DNA of 64,000 nt from Pontibacter ruber (GCF_023630205.1 NZ_JALPRR010000003.1:310001-374000); one strand, 5' to 3'; counted from the stretch's first letter, positions 33,145-41,693 are shown. The notes: a model not told the origin generated them from the sequence alone. Made by a program: numbers and translations.

Positions 33145-34494
33145 TTATTTCTGCCCGTTCTTGAAGTCGTTTACAGCTTCGCTCAGGTCCAGCACCTTAG
33201 CATCTGGTAAGGCTGCCTCCACAATGCTGCTTCCGGCCGCAGAGCGGTAGCCGCCTGCGCAGTGTACCACAACCGGCTTGTCAGCAGGGATCTCTTTGGC
33301 ACGTTCGCGCAGCTCCGGCAGCGGAATGTTGATGGCCTTGTCGAAGAACTTACCACCTTTTACTTCCGAAGCGTTCCGGATATCCACGATGGTGTAGTCG
33401 TCTTGGTGCTGGCGGAATGCTTCCATATCGATAACCGGTGAAGTGAATTCTGCTTTTTCGTCGAGGACGAAGGCTCCCTTAATCAGCAGCTCATACCCGA
33501 TCTTGGCTGCTTTGCTGATCAGCTCGTTTAGCTGCTCGTCGCTTTCTGCGATCAGGTAATAACGCTCGTTCGGACCAACGATGCTTCCCAGCCAGGTCTC
33601 GAATTTGCCCCCGTTCTGGATGTTGATGGCACCTTTGTAGTGGCCTTTCTTAAACGTTTTTTCGCTCCGTGCATCTACCACCAGCGCACCTGCTTCGGGC
33701 TTGTAGTTCTTTTCCATACGGGCAACGCCTTCTATACTTGTTTTATAAGCTGGCGCACCCTGCTTGTTCAGACCCACATCATAGCCAAAGTATTTCGGTA
33801 TGAAGGGCTGGTCTTCGGTCAGTACCTTTACAAACTGGTCTTCGCTCATTTGCTGCAGGGCGTAGTTGCTCATTTTTTCAGCGCCGATGGTGCTGCTGTT
33901 GGCTTCGCTCAGGCCTTTGCCGCAAAGCGTACCGGCACCGTGAGCAGGGTATACCAGCACATCATCGTCCAGCTGCATTAGCTTTTCGCGGGTGCTGTGG
34001 TACATCTGGCGGGCCAGCTCTTCGCGCTTGGCCGTAATGTTGCCGGCACTTTCGCGCAGGTCCGGGCGGCCTACATCACCAATAAACAGGGTGTCGCCGG
34101 TAAACACGGCTTTGTCTTTGCCTTCATGCTCCAGCACAATGCTGATGCCGTCGGGGGAGTGGCCGGGCGTGTGCAGCGATTTAAGCTTCACTTCACCAAG
34201 CTCCAGCACAGCCCCCTCGTCAAAGGCTTTGTGCGGGTAATCAGCTCCTACCAGACTATGGGCATAAATGGTAGCGCCGGTTTTTTCGTGTATTTCCAGG
34301 TGCGAACTCACAAAGTCGGCGTGCGGGTGTGTTTCTATCACTCCAACAATCTTTGCATTATTCGATTCGGCATAATCATAGTATGGCTGCGGGTTACGGG
34401 CAGGGTCTACAAGTACTACTTCACGGGTTTGCTCGCTTAATACAGCGTATGAGTAATGTGCTAATCCTTTGTCTTCAAACTGTTTAATTTTCAT
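33145..34494 (-). CDS. MBL-fold persulfide dioxygenase-like protein with two rhodanese domains, copy 2
   Basis: A 449-aa paralogue of the 28682-30094 protein. MBL motifs are THPHADFVSSH (after GVIE), HTPGHSPDG, TGDTLFIGDVGRPDL and YPAHGAGTLCGK. The first rhodanese domain (about 265-350) again lacks the Cys loop (LIAESDEQLN); the second has VHCAGGYRSAAG with the catalytic Cys near the C-terminus. Both copies keeping one dead and one live rhodanese domain suggests a structural role for the dead one. Own cluster-type promoter and strong terminator. Confidence 0.93.
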   Translation of the reverse strand: MKIKQFEDKGLAHYSYAVLSEQTREVVLVDPARNPQPYYDYAESNNAKIVGVIETHPHADFVSSHLEIHEKTGATIYAHSLVGADYPHKAFDEGAVLELGEVKLKSLHTPGHSPDGISIVLEHEGKDKAVFTGDTLFIGDVGRPDLRESAGNITAKREELARQMYHSTREKLMQLDDDVLVYPAHGAGTLCGKGLSEANSSTIGAEKMSNYALQQMSEDQFVKVLTEDQPFIPKYFGYDVGLNKQGAPAYKTSIEGVARMEKNYKPEAGALVVDARSEKTFKKGHYKGAINIQNGGKFETWLGSIVGPNERYYLIAESDEQLNELISKAAKIGYELLIKGAFVLDEKAEFTSPVIDMEAFRQHQDDYTIVDIRNASEVKGGKFFDKAINIPLPELRERAKEIPADKPVVVHCAGGYRSAAGSSIVEAALPDAKVLDLSEAVNDFKNGQK

Positions 34495-34556
34495 CAGTTT
34501 TCTTTTTTATAGTTTAGACAACCTGAGAAATCATCCTCGACTCTCAATTTGTAATG

Positions 34557-34600
34557 CAAAGATATTACCTACGTAAACCCTGCACAGTGATGTTTGTCAC
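34557..34600 (-). promoter_or_regulatory. Predicted Crp/Fnr-type operator and promoter, site 5
   Basis: Dyad GTGACAAACATCAC (minus strand, 34587-34600; one arm GTGAC, other arm ATCAC), 22 bp, then a perfect TATCTTTG -7 box (34557-34564). Drives the second MBL-rhodanese gene, ATG at 34494. It starts just upstream of the end of the SQR gene region, between the two genes. Confidence 0.85.
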
Positions 34601-34613
34601 ATAGCGCAGCCGC

Positions 34614-35873
34614 CTACATAATGCCCTTTAGCATGAGGTTCCAGTACATCCAGGGCAAGCCGTACTTTTTCAGTAACCACATGCTGTACTGCTCTTTTGT
34701 GGTGTCTACAAACTTGCTGATAAGCGGATCGCTGTCGCGCAAGTTATCATACTTGAACTCGGCCAATACCATTTTGCCGTACCCTGTGATAAAAGGGCAG
34801 GAAGAATACCCTTCGTACTTTTTATCCGATTGCCTTTTATGACTGATCTGGGCGAGCAGGTGGGCTGCCACAACGGGTGCCTGTTTGCGTATGGCAGCTC
34901 CCGTTTTACCGGTAGGCAAGGCCGACACATCGCCTACGCCATAGATGTTGCTGTAGCGTTTGTGCTGCAAAGTATGCATGTCGACATCGAGCCAGCCTTT
35001 GTTAGGACCTTCTGCCACTGCCAGCGGCGAGTTGCGTACCACATCCGGAGCTACGTGCGGCGGAGCCAGGTGCAGCATGTTGTAAGGTATAACCACCGTA
35101 TCGGCACCCTCTGACCGTTCTTGCAGCCGCTCGTCGGGGGTAAAGACCTGCTCGCCGGGCTGCATGCGCTTAAAGTGGATCTCGTTACGAGCGGAATCAA
35201 TCCTGACAGGGCTGTAAAAGGTTCGTACAATGATCTCTTTTCGCTTTACAACCTCCTGCAGCGTGCCCAGAAATTCTTTTACCCCGAAAATAGTGGAGCC
35301 GGGCGTAGCAAATATAATGTTGCTTTTGCCACGCACGCCTGTCTTCCGGAAATAGTCATCGGACAGGTACATGATCTTTTGCGGGGCACCGCCGCACTTG
35401 ATAGGCGTAGTGGGTTGGGTAAACACGGCATTCCCCCCTTTAAAATTCAGCAGTACGCCCCAGGTTTTGCGCGGGTCGATGTAGTTGCTGCAGACGTTAG
35501 GAGTCTTTAGTGCTTCCCGCAATCCTTCAATGCCGTCCAGATCATACTTTGCACCCGTTGCCACTACCAAAAAGTCATAGTTGTAGTCGCCGCTCTTTTC
35601 TGTCCGGACCGTGTTTGTTTCGGGCAGTATTTCTGTAGCCAGGTCCTGCAGCCAGGTAACTCCTTCCGGTATCACAGAAGCCTCACTCCGGCGGGTATCA
35701 GGGTAGTCGTACGTGCCGGCACCCACCAGCGTCCAGGCGGGTTGGTACCAGTGGTCTTTGGAGGGCTCGATAATCGCAATCCGCAGGTGCTTTTGCTCCC
35801 GGCGCAGCTTGGCAGCCAGCATAATGCCTCCCGTGCCGCCACCTATAATCAGAACATGATAATGCGTATACAT
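34614..35873 (-). CDS. sqr: Sulfide:quinone oxidoreductase, SQOR-like
   Basis: A 419-aa FAD flavoprotein with IIGGGTGGIMLAAKLRRE at the N-terminus. The catalytic cysteines are recognisable as Cys160 in TPIKCGGAPQKIMYLS and the Cys of GYSSCPFITGYGK near residue 367, both in contexts I recall from animal mitochondrial SQOR. It would oxidise sulfide at the membrane, pass electrons to menaquinone and release persulfide for the MBL-rhodanese enzymes. No separate operator site was found; it may be co-transcribed with the peroxiredoxin gene 68 bases upstream. Confidence 0.93.
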   Translation of the reverse strand: MYTHYHVLIIGGGTGGIMLAAKLRREQKHLRIAIIEPSKDHWYQPAWTLVGAGTYDYPDTRRSEASVIPEGVTWLQDLATEILPETNTVRTEKSGDYNYDFLVVATGAKYDLDGIEGLREALKTPNVCSNYIDPRKTWGVLLNFKGGNAVFTQPTTPIKCGGAPQKIMYLSDDYFRKTGVRGKSNIIFATPGSTIFGVKEFLGTLQEVVKRKEIIVRTFYSPVRIDSARNEIHFKRMQPGEQVFTPDERLQERSEGADTVVIPYNMLHLAPPHVAPDVVRNSPLAVAEGPNKGWLDVDMHTLQHKRYSNIYGVGDVSALPTGKTGAAIRKQAPVVAAHLLAQISHKRQSDKKYEGYSSCPFITGYGKMVLAEFKYDNLRDSDPLISKFVDTTKEQYSMWLLKKYGLPWMYWNLMLKGIM

Positions 35874-35941
35874 AGCTTCGTGTTTTATACTTTTCCTAAG
35901 TCATTAACCTGTTATGCCTTTGGCTGCGGCAGTATCTTTGT

Positions 35942-36586
35942 TCAGAGATTCTTTTTGGCCAGGTAGAAATCAACCATTTCCAGGTCGCTGTTCACCCGTT
36001 CGTCCAGTGCCTCCAGGTTCTTTGGCGGCGGCACGATCACTTTATCTCCGGGTTGCCAGTTCAGGGGCAGGGCTACCTGGTGCTCAGCTGCCGTCTGCAG
36101 GGCAACTAACACACGCTTGATCTCTTCCATGTTGCGGCCCACGTTCAGCGGGTAGTACATGATCAGGCGGATGATGCCTTCCGGATCGATGATAAAGACT
36201 GCTCTGACAGCGGCGGTTTCGCTTTCGCCGGGTTGCAGCATGCCGTAAAGCTTTGCCACTTTCATGTCGATGTCGGCAATGATCGGGAACCTGAAGTATA
36301 CGCCTGTTTTTTCGCGCACATTCTGCACCCAGGCAATGTGGGAGTGGATGCTGTCGATGCTCAGGCCGATAAGTTTGGTGCTGTGCTGTGCAAAGAAATT
36401 ATCCTGCTCCTGGGCAAAGCCACTCAGCTCGGTGGTGCAGACAGGTGTGAAATCAGCGGGGTGCGAAAACAAAATTGCCCAACTGCCCTTGATGTAATCT
36501 GAAAACCTGATGGGACCGATGGTGGTGTTCGCTTCGAAGTCAGGGGCTTTGTCGCCTATGCGTGGCATGGTGGTTGTTTCTTCCAT
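35942..36586 (-). CDS. 1-Cys peroxiredoxin (Prx6-like)
   Basis: A 214-aa peroxiredoxin. Start at 36586 (MEETTTMPRIGDKAPDF) is chosen; an earlier in-frame ATG at 36664 adds residues unlike the family. The peroxidatic Cys is Cys50 in HPADFTPVCTTEL, and the long C-terminal arm (PPPKNLEALDERV) is typical of the Prx6/1-Cys group. Removes peroxides and probably persulfides. It precedes the SQR gene in the same direction, so it likely belongs to the sulfide-oxidation unit. Confidence 0.92.
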   Translation of the reverse strand: MEETTTMPRIGDKAPDFEANTTIGPIRFSDYIKGSWAILFSHPADFTPVCTTELSGFAQEQDNFFAQHSTKLIGLSIDSIHSHIAWVQNVREKTGVYFRFPIIADIDMKVAKLYGMLQPGESETAAVRAVFIIDPEGIIRLIMYYPLNVGRNMEEIKRVLVALQTAAEHQVALPLNWQPGDKVIVPPPKNLEALDERVNSDLEMVDFYLAKKNL

Positions 36587-36979
36587 CTGTACTTTGTTAT
36601 TGGTGGATAATCTTAACTGAAGAACAGGGGTGACTGGCTGGCTACCAGCGTGTTGCAAGAACAAGTATGGCTAAGTGTTACACTTATACCTGCTATACGA
36701 ATTATTTTGTATTTTATTGCTTTTAATTTGTTTTAATTAGGTATGCATAACCAGTCCAAAGGTGAGTTAAGCGATGCTGACTTACAGACCTGTGCTTAAG
36801 AGCAGGCACCTGTACTTTTTAGTTTACAGCCAATGCTATTCCAAACTATCGAGCATGGCTGTGAACAAACGCATGTATGGCACGGGTACCGCTTTACAGT
36901 GTCCGTTGCCTTGCGTACTCTATAGGAATCTTACTATCGGAAAACAGCTCGGTGAGCCTGGTTGGAAAAAGAAACGCTG
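36587..36979. other. Non-coding region with a 13-bp palindrome
   Basis: AAGTGTTACACTT at 36673-36685 is a perfect dyad upstream of the peroxiredoxin start, different from the GTGAC sites. It could be an operator for another regulator. The stretch 36700-36979 has no convincing gene, hairpin or promoter. Confidence 0.4.
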
Positions 36980-38161
36980 CTAGGCAACCTCCTGCTGGTG
37001 GCTGTCGCTGCTGTAGCGGAAGAGGAAAAGCAGCACAACCAGCGCAGCGGCAGCGGATGTGATAAAGGCGGCGGGAGCTCCGAAAGCATACCAGATGTAA
37101 CCGGTCAGACTGCTGGCCAGGAGCGTGCAGATGCTCTGAAAAGCAGTATAGGTACCAATGGCGGTGGCCGTATCTTCGCGCCGGGCGATGTTCGTGATCC
37201 AGGCTTTGGCGATGCCTTCCGTAGCTGCCGCATACATGCCGTATAGCAGGAACAGCAAACCGAAAACTGCCACATCGCTGCTCCAGGCCATGCCGGCATA
37301 CACCACGGCAAACAGCAGCAGGCCACCCAGGAAAACAGGCTTCAGCCCTACTTTATCGGCCAGTATACCCAAGGGGTAAGAACAGAGCGCATACACCAGG
37401 TTGTAAAAGATGTAGATCCCGATCAGCCAGGTATCGCTCATGCCGCTCTCTTTTAACTTCAGCAACAGAAATACATCCGAACTGTTAAAGAGTGCAAAGA
37501 ACAGCAGACCGCCGGTGAGATAGCGGTAGGGCAGGGGGCTGTTTTTCCAGTACCCGAGGAAGGCCCAGAAAGGCGCAACGGACCTGACGCGTGGCGCAAC
37601 CGGTTTGTCTTTCAACAGCCAGGTAAGCAGGATGGCCAGCAGCCCCGGTACAAAAGCGATCAGGAACAACGTGCGGTACTGCTCCGGGTAATAGTATAGA
37701 TAAACGAGCGCCGCCGCAGGACCCAGTACAGCCCCCAGGGTATCCATGGAGCGGTGGAAGCCGAACACACGCCCTTTCTTTTTAGCGGTAGTCTCGTCGG
37801 AAAGCAGTGCGTCGCGTGCGCCGGTCCGAATGCCTTTGCCCAGGCGGTCGGTGGTGCGGGCCAGGAAGATCCAGTAGGCGTTGGTAAACAGGGCAAGCAT
37901 GGGTTTGGAAATGGCACTGAGCGCATACCCCAGCCGCACAAAGGGCACCCGTTTGCCTGCCAGGTCCGATTGCTTGCCAAAATAGCCTTTGCTGAGTCCG
38001 GCCGTAGCCTCGGCCACTCCCTCCAGTACCCCGATCAGTACAACCGAGAAGCCGATGTGCTTCAGGTAAATCGGCATCACCGGGTATAGCATCTCACTGG
38101 CCAGGTCCGTAAACAGGCTTACCAGCGAAAGTATCCAGATGGTGCGGGTCAGTGTTTTCAT
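36980..38161 (-). CDS. MFS transporter
   Basis: A 393-aa permease with about eleven or twelve hydrophobic segments, opening with SLVSLFTDLASEMLYPVMPIY and a loop 2-3 of the form GKQSDLAGKRVPFV. RTTDRLGKGIRTGARDALL between segments 4 and 5 is typical of this MFS subgroup. Substrate unknown. It closes the sulfur cluster on the same strand, and a weak GTGA-like dyad lies about 170 bases upstream of its start. Confidence 0.88.
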   Translation of the reverse strand: MKTLTRTIWILSLVSLFTDLASEMLYPVMPIYLKHIGFSVVLIGVLEGVAEATAGLSKGYFGKQSDLAGKRVPFVRLGYALSAISKPMLALFTNAYWIFLARTTDRLGKGIRTGARDALLSDETTAKKKGRVFGFHRSMDTLGAVLGPAAALVYLYYYPEQYRTLFLIAFVPGLLAILLTWLLKDKPVAPRVRSVAPFWAFLGYWKNSPLPYRYLTGGLLFFALFNSSDVFLLLKLKESGMSDTWLIGIYIFYNLVYALCSYPLGILADKVGLKPVFLGGLLLFAVVYAGMAWSSDVAVFGLLFLLYGMYAAATEGIAKAWITNIARREDTATAIGTYTAFQSICTLLASSLTGYIWYAFGAPAAFITSAAAALVVLLFLFRYSSDSHQQEVA

Positions 38162-38329
38162 GCAGGGGCCGGAGCAAAGCGGCAGCGTGTACTTTTACGG
38201 TAACAAATAGCTGAGGGTAAGGTATAAATATAGAGTGCCAGACACCACATTTACAAGAGCTTCGGCTATGCTTTTCTTCAAGTGGTACAAAGTAACGATC
38301 GTACTACATTCGCCCTTGCAATTATTTAT

Positions 38330-38343
38330 GTCATCTAAATCAC
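38330..38343. promoter_or_regulatory. Weak candidate Crp/Fnr-type dyad
   Basis: GTCATCTAAATCAC resembles the cluster operator, but both arms are degenerate and no -7 box lies 22 bp away in either direction. A TTACTTTG element on the minus strand lies 34 bp away. Kept as a low-confidence site between divergent genes. Confidence 0.25.
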
Positions 38344-38405
38344 AAAGCTTTCCGGAGTATACCTGACCTGGTATGGATTACAGAAAAGCAGTTAAGATCT
38401 GAGCT

Positions 38406-39044
38406 ATGAAAAAACGATCACTTTCCCCGGCTGTAACAACGATTGCTGTTATAGGGGTGTATGCGCTGGCAGTGGCTGCGTTGCGGCCCTGGTATCTGCG
38501 CTGGGGTGCCACCGAAGCAGAAGTAAAACAACCCCTTCCCGGCGACGAACTGATGCATCATCCTTCTGCCCATCATGCCATTACAATACAGGCACCGGTG
38601 GAGGCAGTATGGCCCTGGCTGGTGCAGATAGGGCAGGACCGTGCCGGTTTTTACAGCTATACCTGGCTGGAGAACCTGGTGCTGGCAGGCATACACAACA
38701 CCAACCAATTGGTGCCGGAGTGGCAGGACCTGAAGGCAGGCGACAAAGTACGGCTTGGCTCGAAAAAGGTATACGGCGACATTACGCTGTTGCCTGTAGC
38801 TGCCCTGGAGCCATACCGGCACCTGGTGTTGCAGGGCTGGGGAGCCTTTGTACTGCAACCGCTTGATGCCCACACGACCCGCCTGCTGGTGCGTTCGCAC
38901 GGACAGCGGCGCAGCACCCTCAAGCGCATCACAGATTTCCTGTTCTTTGACCCCATCCACTTTGTGATGGAGCGCCGCATGTTGCTGGGCATAAAAGAAC
39001 GTGCCGAGCGGGAATACCGCGCCGTATCCGGACATGTGATGTAG
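38406..39044 (+). CDS. SRPBCC (START/Bet v 1-like) domain protein
   Basis: A 212-aa protein with one N-terminal hydrophobic segment (residues ~9-26) that probably anchors it in the membrane. The rest matches SRPBCC-type lipid/ligand-binding proteins: AITIQAPVEAVWPWLVQIGQDRAGFYSYTWLENL, with the DRAGFYSY element often seen in this group. (Described in parts: PVEAVWPWL, DRAGFYSY, WLENL.) Function unknown. Divergent from the MFS gene. Confidence 0.8.
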   Translation: MKKRSLSPAVTTIAVIGVYALAVAALRPWYLRWGATEAEVKQPLPGDELMHHPSAHHAITIQAPVEAVWPWLVQIGQDRAGFYSYTWLENLVLAGIHNTNQLVPEWQDLKAGDKVRLGSKKVYGDITLLPVAALEPYRHLVLQGWGAFVLQPLDAHTTRLLVRSHGQRRSTLKRITDFLFFDPIHFVMERRMLLGIKERAEREYRAVSGHVM

Positions 39045-39060
39045 ATCTTGTATAATTTGA

Positions 39061-39400
39061 ATTATGAATTATGAATGGGAGGTCGTTTAGAGCCAGCCCT
39101 TGCTCAGCGGGAGTGTGAACTATAGAACTTATACTTTGAAGTATAGCAACAGCCAAATCCCCCTCTCCTTGAGGAGAGGGTTAGGGTGAGGTGAAACAGT
39201 AATCATGAAACTTATACTTTGTAGTATAACAATAACAGAATTTCCCTCCTTAGTCAAGGAGGGATCAGGTGTGGATGGACCTCAGCAACTATGAAAGTAT
39301 TACTTGGAAAATACCTATGGCAGAAATTCCCCTCTTGAGAGGGCTACGGTGAGGTGATAACTTCTGCTATAGAACTTATATTTGGCAAGATCCACGTGTC
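39061..39400 (+). repeat. Dispersed hairpin repeat, locus 2: three tandem units
   Basis: Three hairpins at 39161-39180, 39244-39263 and 39330-39343, each of CCCTC-type and GAGGG-type arms around a TTGA or AGTC loop. They are separated by near-copies of the linker ATGAAACTTATACTTT followed by GTATAGCAA-type sequence. Lies between two convergent genes. Same family as the loci at 6.2 and 57.4 kb, but without the GC-rich module. Confidence 0.85.
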
Positions 39401-39418
39401 TTATACTTACCGGAGTTA

Positions 39419-40279
39419 TCAGGCTACCTGCTCCTGACTTACACGCTGGCAGTGTTCCACAAAAGCAAGCAGGGTAGCGTCGAAATCCTCGCTGTTTTCC
39501 AGCTGCGGTATGTGCCCTGCCCGGGGTATAATGATGGTTTCTCCACGCCACTTGGGTATGTCCAGGTTCTTGAGGTAGTCGCGGTCGCCCAGGCGGTCTT
39601 TCTTTCCGGTTACCAGTGCTACCGGCACGGCAGCGTGCTTCAACAGGGCCAGTTCATCTTCGTGGTTGCCGTCGGCTACGCTCTGGGCAAGTATGGATCT
39701 GGCTTTGGGGTCTGTGTTCTTAAAATCAGTTGCCAGCGTGTTCGGCATTTCTTTGTTCTTCTTCGCGAAGAAAGACCGGGCATAGTACCGTAGCTCATCG
39801 TCATCGGCCTGTTCCTTCAATATCGTTCCCAGCACACCGGCGCGTTTTTGATTAAAGGCTTTCGTAATGTCGGCAGGCTTGCCATCTGCTATGGCCGTGT
39901 TCACCACCATCAGCCCGATGCAGCCGCGCAAGGTCGGCAGCGCTTCTACCGCAATGTTGCCGCCCATCGAGTACCCGGCAATAACATAGGGCTCATGGAT
40001 TACCTGGGGCAACAGCTCTGTCAGCAGGTGGGCATAACCAGGTAAGGTATAATCATCGGCAGGCGCCCCCGACCACCCCGATTCCCCGTGCCCCGGCAGC
40101 TCGATCGAGATCATGTGGTGGTCCTGTAATGCCTCGCTCTCCAACTGCTTCTGCCACACCTGCTTCGACATCGATACCCCATGCAGCAGTACAATAGCCG
40201 GCTCTTTGCCTTGTCGCTCGCTTACATGTACATCAAGGTTGTGTACCTGGTAAGTTCTGGAAGTGATCTGGTTTGCCAT
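39419..40279 (-). CDS. Alpha/beta-fold hydrolase
   Basis: A 286-aa hydrolase; the start at 40279 (MANQITSRTYQVHNLDV) fits the family, 14 residues inside the longer frame. Oxyanion-hole region VLLHGVSMSK, nucleophile elbow AGYSMGGNIA with the catalytic Ser, and the final PRAGHIPQLEN with the catalytic His. Cytoplasmic; substrate unknown. Stand-alone gene. Confidence 0.88.
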   Translation of the reverse strand: MANQITSRTYQVHNLDVHVSERQGKEPAIVLLHGVSMSKQVWQKQLESEALQDHHMISIELPGHGESGWSGAPADDYTLPGYAHLLTELLPQVIHEPYVIAGYSMGGNIAVEALPTLRGCIGLMVVNTAIADGKPADITKAFNQKRAGVLGTILKEQADDDELRYYARSFFAKKNKEMPNTLATDFKNTDPKARSILAQSVADGNHEDELALLKHAAVPVALVTGKKDRLGDRDYLKNLDIPKWRGETIIIPRAGHIPQLENSEDFDATLLAFVEHCQRVSQEQVA

Positions 40280-40930
40280 GATAGTATAAGTATAGTTTAA
40301 ACTGATATTTATATTGTACACGTGGTAGCAAACCTTGTTGTGCAGGTAAGTATAAACTAAGGGATGGCAGCAATTTGAACAGGCAGTTGCACCGTGTGGC
40401 TGGTAAAATGGAGTATAACGTGCAGCAGGCAGGTGGTAAATAGTATGGAATCAGCTTACTGGTTAGCAGGTTTTGCCACCATGTTGTATAAAGGTAGATC
40501 TTTTGAATGAACAAGGAAGTGCAAAGCTTACAGATAAAGACCGGCTGGCAGCGCAAACCTGGTAATTCAGATATGGCAGATGTAGGAAGTTAGGCAGGTA
40601 TAAAAAAGAAGAAGGGCCTCCGCCAAGAAGCCCTTCCATATTTTGAAAAGTAATTATCAAGTAAGTAACTTTTCAACTTTTAGCCGTTTGTTTATACGGA
40701 GGCTATTTACCCAATGTTACGGTATGGCTAAAAATATTTTAATTTTTTTCGGGTGCTGATTTCCTGCTTTCCGCTTGTAGGAGTTAAGCTACCGCTTTGG
40801 TTCAGTTCAGGCTGCACTCACCGCCGCATGCATCGCACAAGGCATGTACCCCTCAGGCTGTAACAAAGTAAACTACCGGCCACCGCTCACGTTATAAAAA
40901 GTTAATTCATTATTAACTAACGTTTATGCT
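40280..40930. other. Non-coding divergent region, 651 bp
   Basis: Contains two AAGTATA motifs near its left end, the two-hairpin element at 40603-40684 and an AT-rich leader before the plus-strand gene. No ORF with plausible composition was seen. Confidence 0.5.
40603..40684 (+). repeat. Two-hairpin repeat, upstream copy
   Basis: First stem GAAGGGC (40611-40617) with GCCCTTC (40630-40636); second stem TTGAAAAGT (40643-40651) with ACTTTTCAA (40668-40676). The same two stems in the same order, with changed loops, recur at 41770-41854, so this element brackets the 40931-41635 gene. Confidence 0.85.
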
Positions 40931-41635
40931 ATGAGAAGATACGAGCGGGAACGTTATGAAAACGGCAACTACGGACACGAAAACAGCTACCGCGACGAGC
41001 GCCACTACAGGCCTGCGCGCGGTATGCAAGACAATTTTGAAAGGGAGTACCAGCAACAGCACAGGCCCCGTTACCAGCCGGAAGACAGGTACGAGCGCCG
41101 CGATACCTACCACAGCCCCGGCTACACCCGCGACATGAACTACGACGAAAGCTTCCGGGGCAGCAACCGCACCATGGGTGACATCCGCCAGGGTTACGGC
41201 ATTTCGAGTTTCGATGGTATCTCTGACAGGTACAACACCCTGAACAGAGACCAGCGCGGAGGCAACATGCAGGAAGACCAGGCTTACTATGGCGAAAGCA
41301 GGTACAGCAGCACAGGTTACGGCAGCGGCATGGGCGAATCGTTCCCGAACTCTAACCGCGGGGTACCTAACTACGGCCTGCAGACTTTTGCAGATAATTA
41401 CGGTACCGGCATGGGAAGCTCTTACGGGGGCGCAAACTACGGCGGCGGTACCGGCTACATCAGTGGCAACCGGGGCGGCTCGTCCGGCAACTATACGTAT
41501 GGAACCTCCTCGGGCAATTACGGAGGCTATGGCTCTATGGGAGGTGGCACGTATGGCGGCGGAATGGGCAGCGGTTTCGGAGGCAGCTCCTCCCACAATT
41601 CAGATCGGGGCACAACCGATCTGGGAGGTTTTTAG
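40931..41635 (+). CDS. Arg/Tyr/Gly-rich low-complexity protein
   Basis: A 234-aa protein. The N-terminal half is charged and aromatic (MRRYERERYENGNYGHE, then repeated R-Y, E-R and D-R pairs); the C-terminal half is Gly/Ser/Tyr-rich with GSMGGGTYGGGMGSGFGG-type repeats. No signal peptide and no fold expected over most of its length. It resembles in style the Gly/Ser/Tyr protein at 16929-18410 but is not a paralogue by sequence. A terminator follows. Bracketed by two copies of a two-hairpin element. Function unknown. Confidence 0.75.
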   Translation: MRRYERERYENGNYGHENSYRDERHYRPARGMQDNFEREYQQQHRPRYQPEDRYERRDTYHSPGYTRDMNYDESFRGSNRTMGDIRQGYGISSFDGISDRYNTLNRDQRGGNMQEDQAYYGESRYSSTGYGSGMGESFPNSNRGVPNYGLQTFADNYGTGMGSSYGGANYGGGTGYISGNRGGSSGNYTYGTSSGNYGGYGSMGGGTYGGGMGSGFGGSSSHNSDRGTTDLGGF

Positions 41636-41665
41636 CGAATGAACTAACGTATAGATCCATGAGGA

Positions 41666-41693
41666 GCCCGTCATACTTTGGCGGGTTTTTTTT
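41666..41693 (+). terminator. Rho-independent terminator
   Basis: CCCG...CGGG hairpin followed by eight T residues, 31 bases after the stop of the Arg/Tyr/Gly-rich gene. Confidence 0.85.

Noticed and set aside
36774..36983. Small plus-strand frame between the peroxiredoxin and MFS genes
   Set aside because: Composition unlike real proteins here, overlaps the end of the MFS gene, no signals.
38330..38343. Sixth member of the sulfur operator set
   Set aside because: Both arms are degenerate and there is no -7 box at 22 bp in either direction; kept only as a weak feature.
39061..39400. Regularly spaced repeats that could be taken for a CRISPR array
   Set aside because: Repeat units differ from each other, contain variable hairpins, have no uniform spacers, and no cas gene is present.
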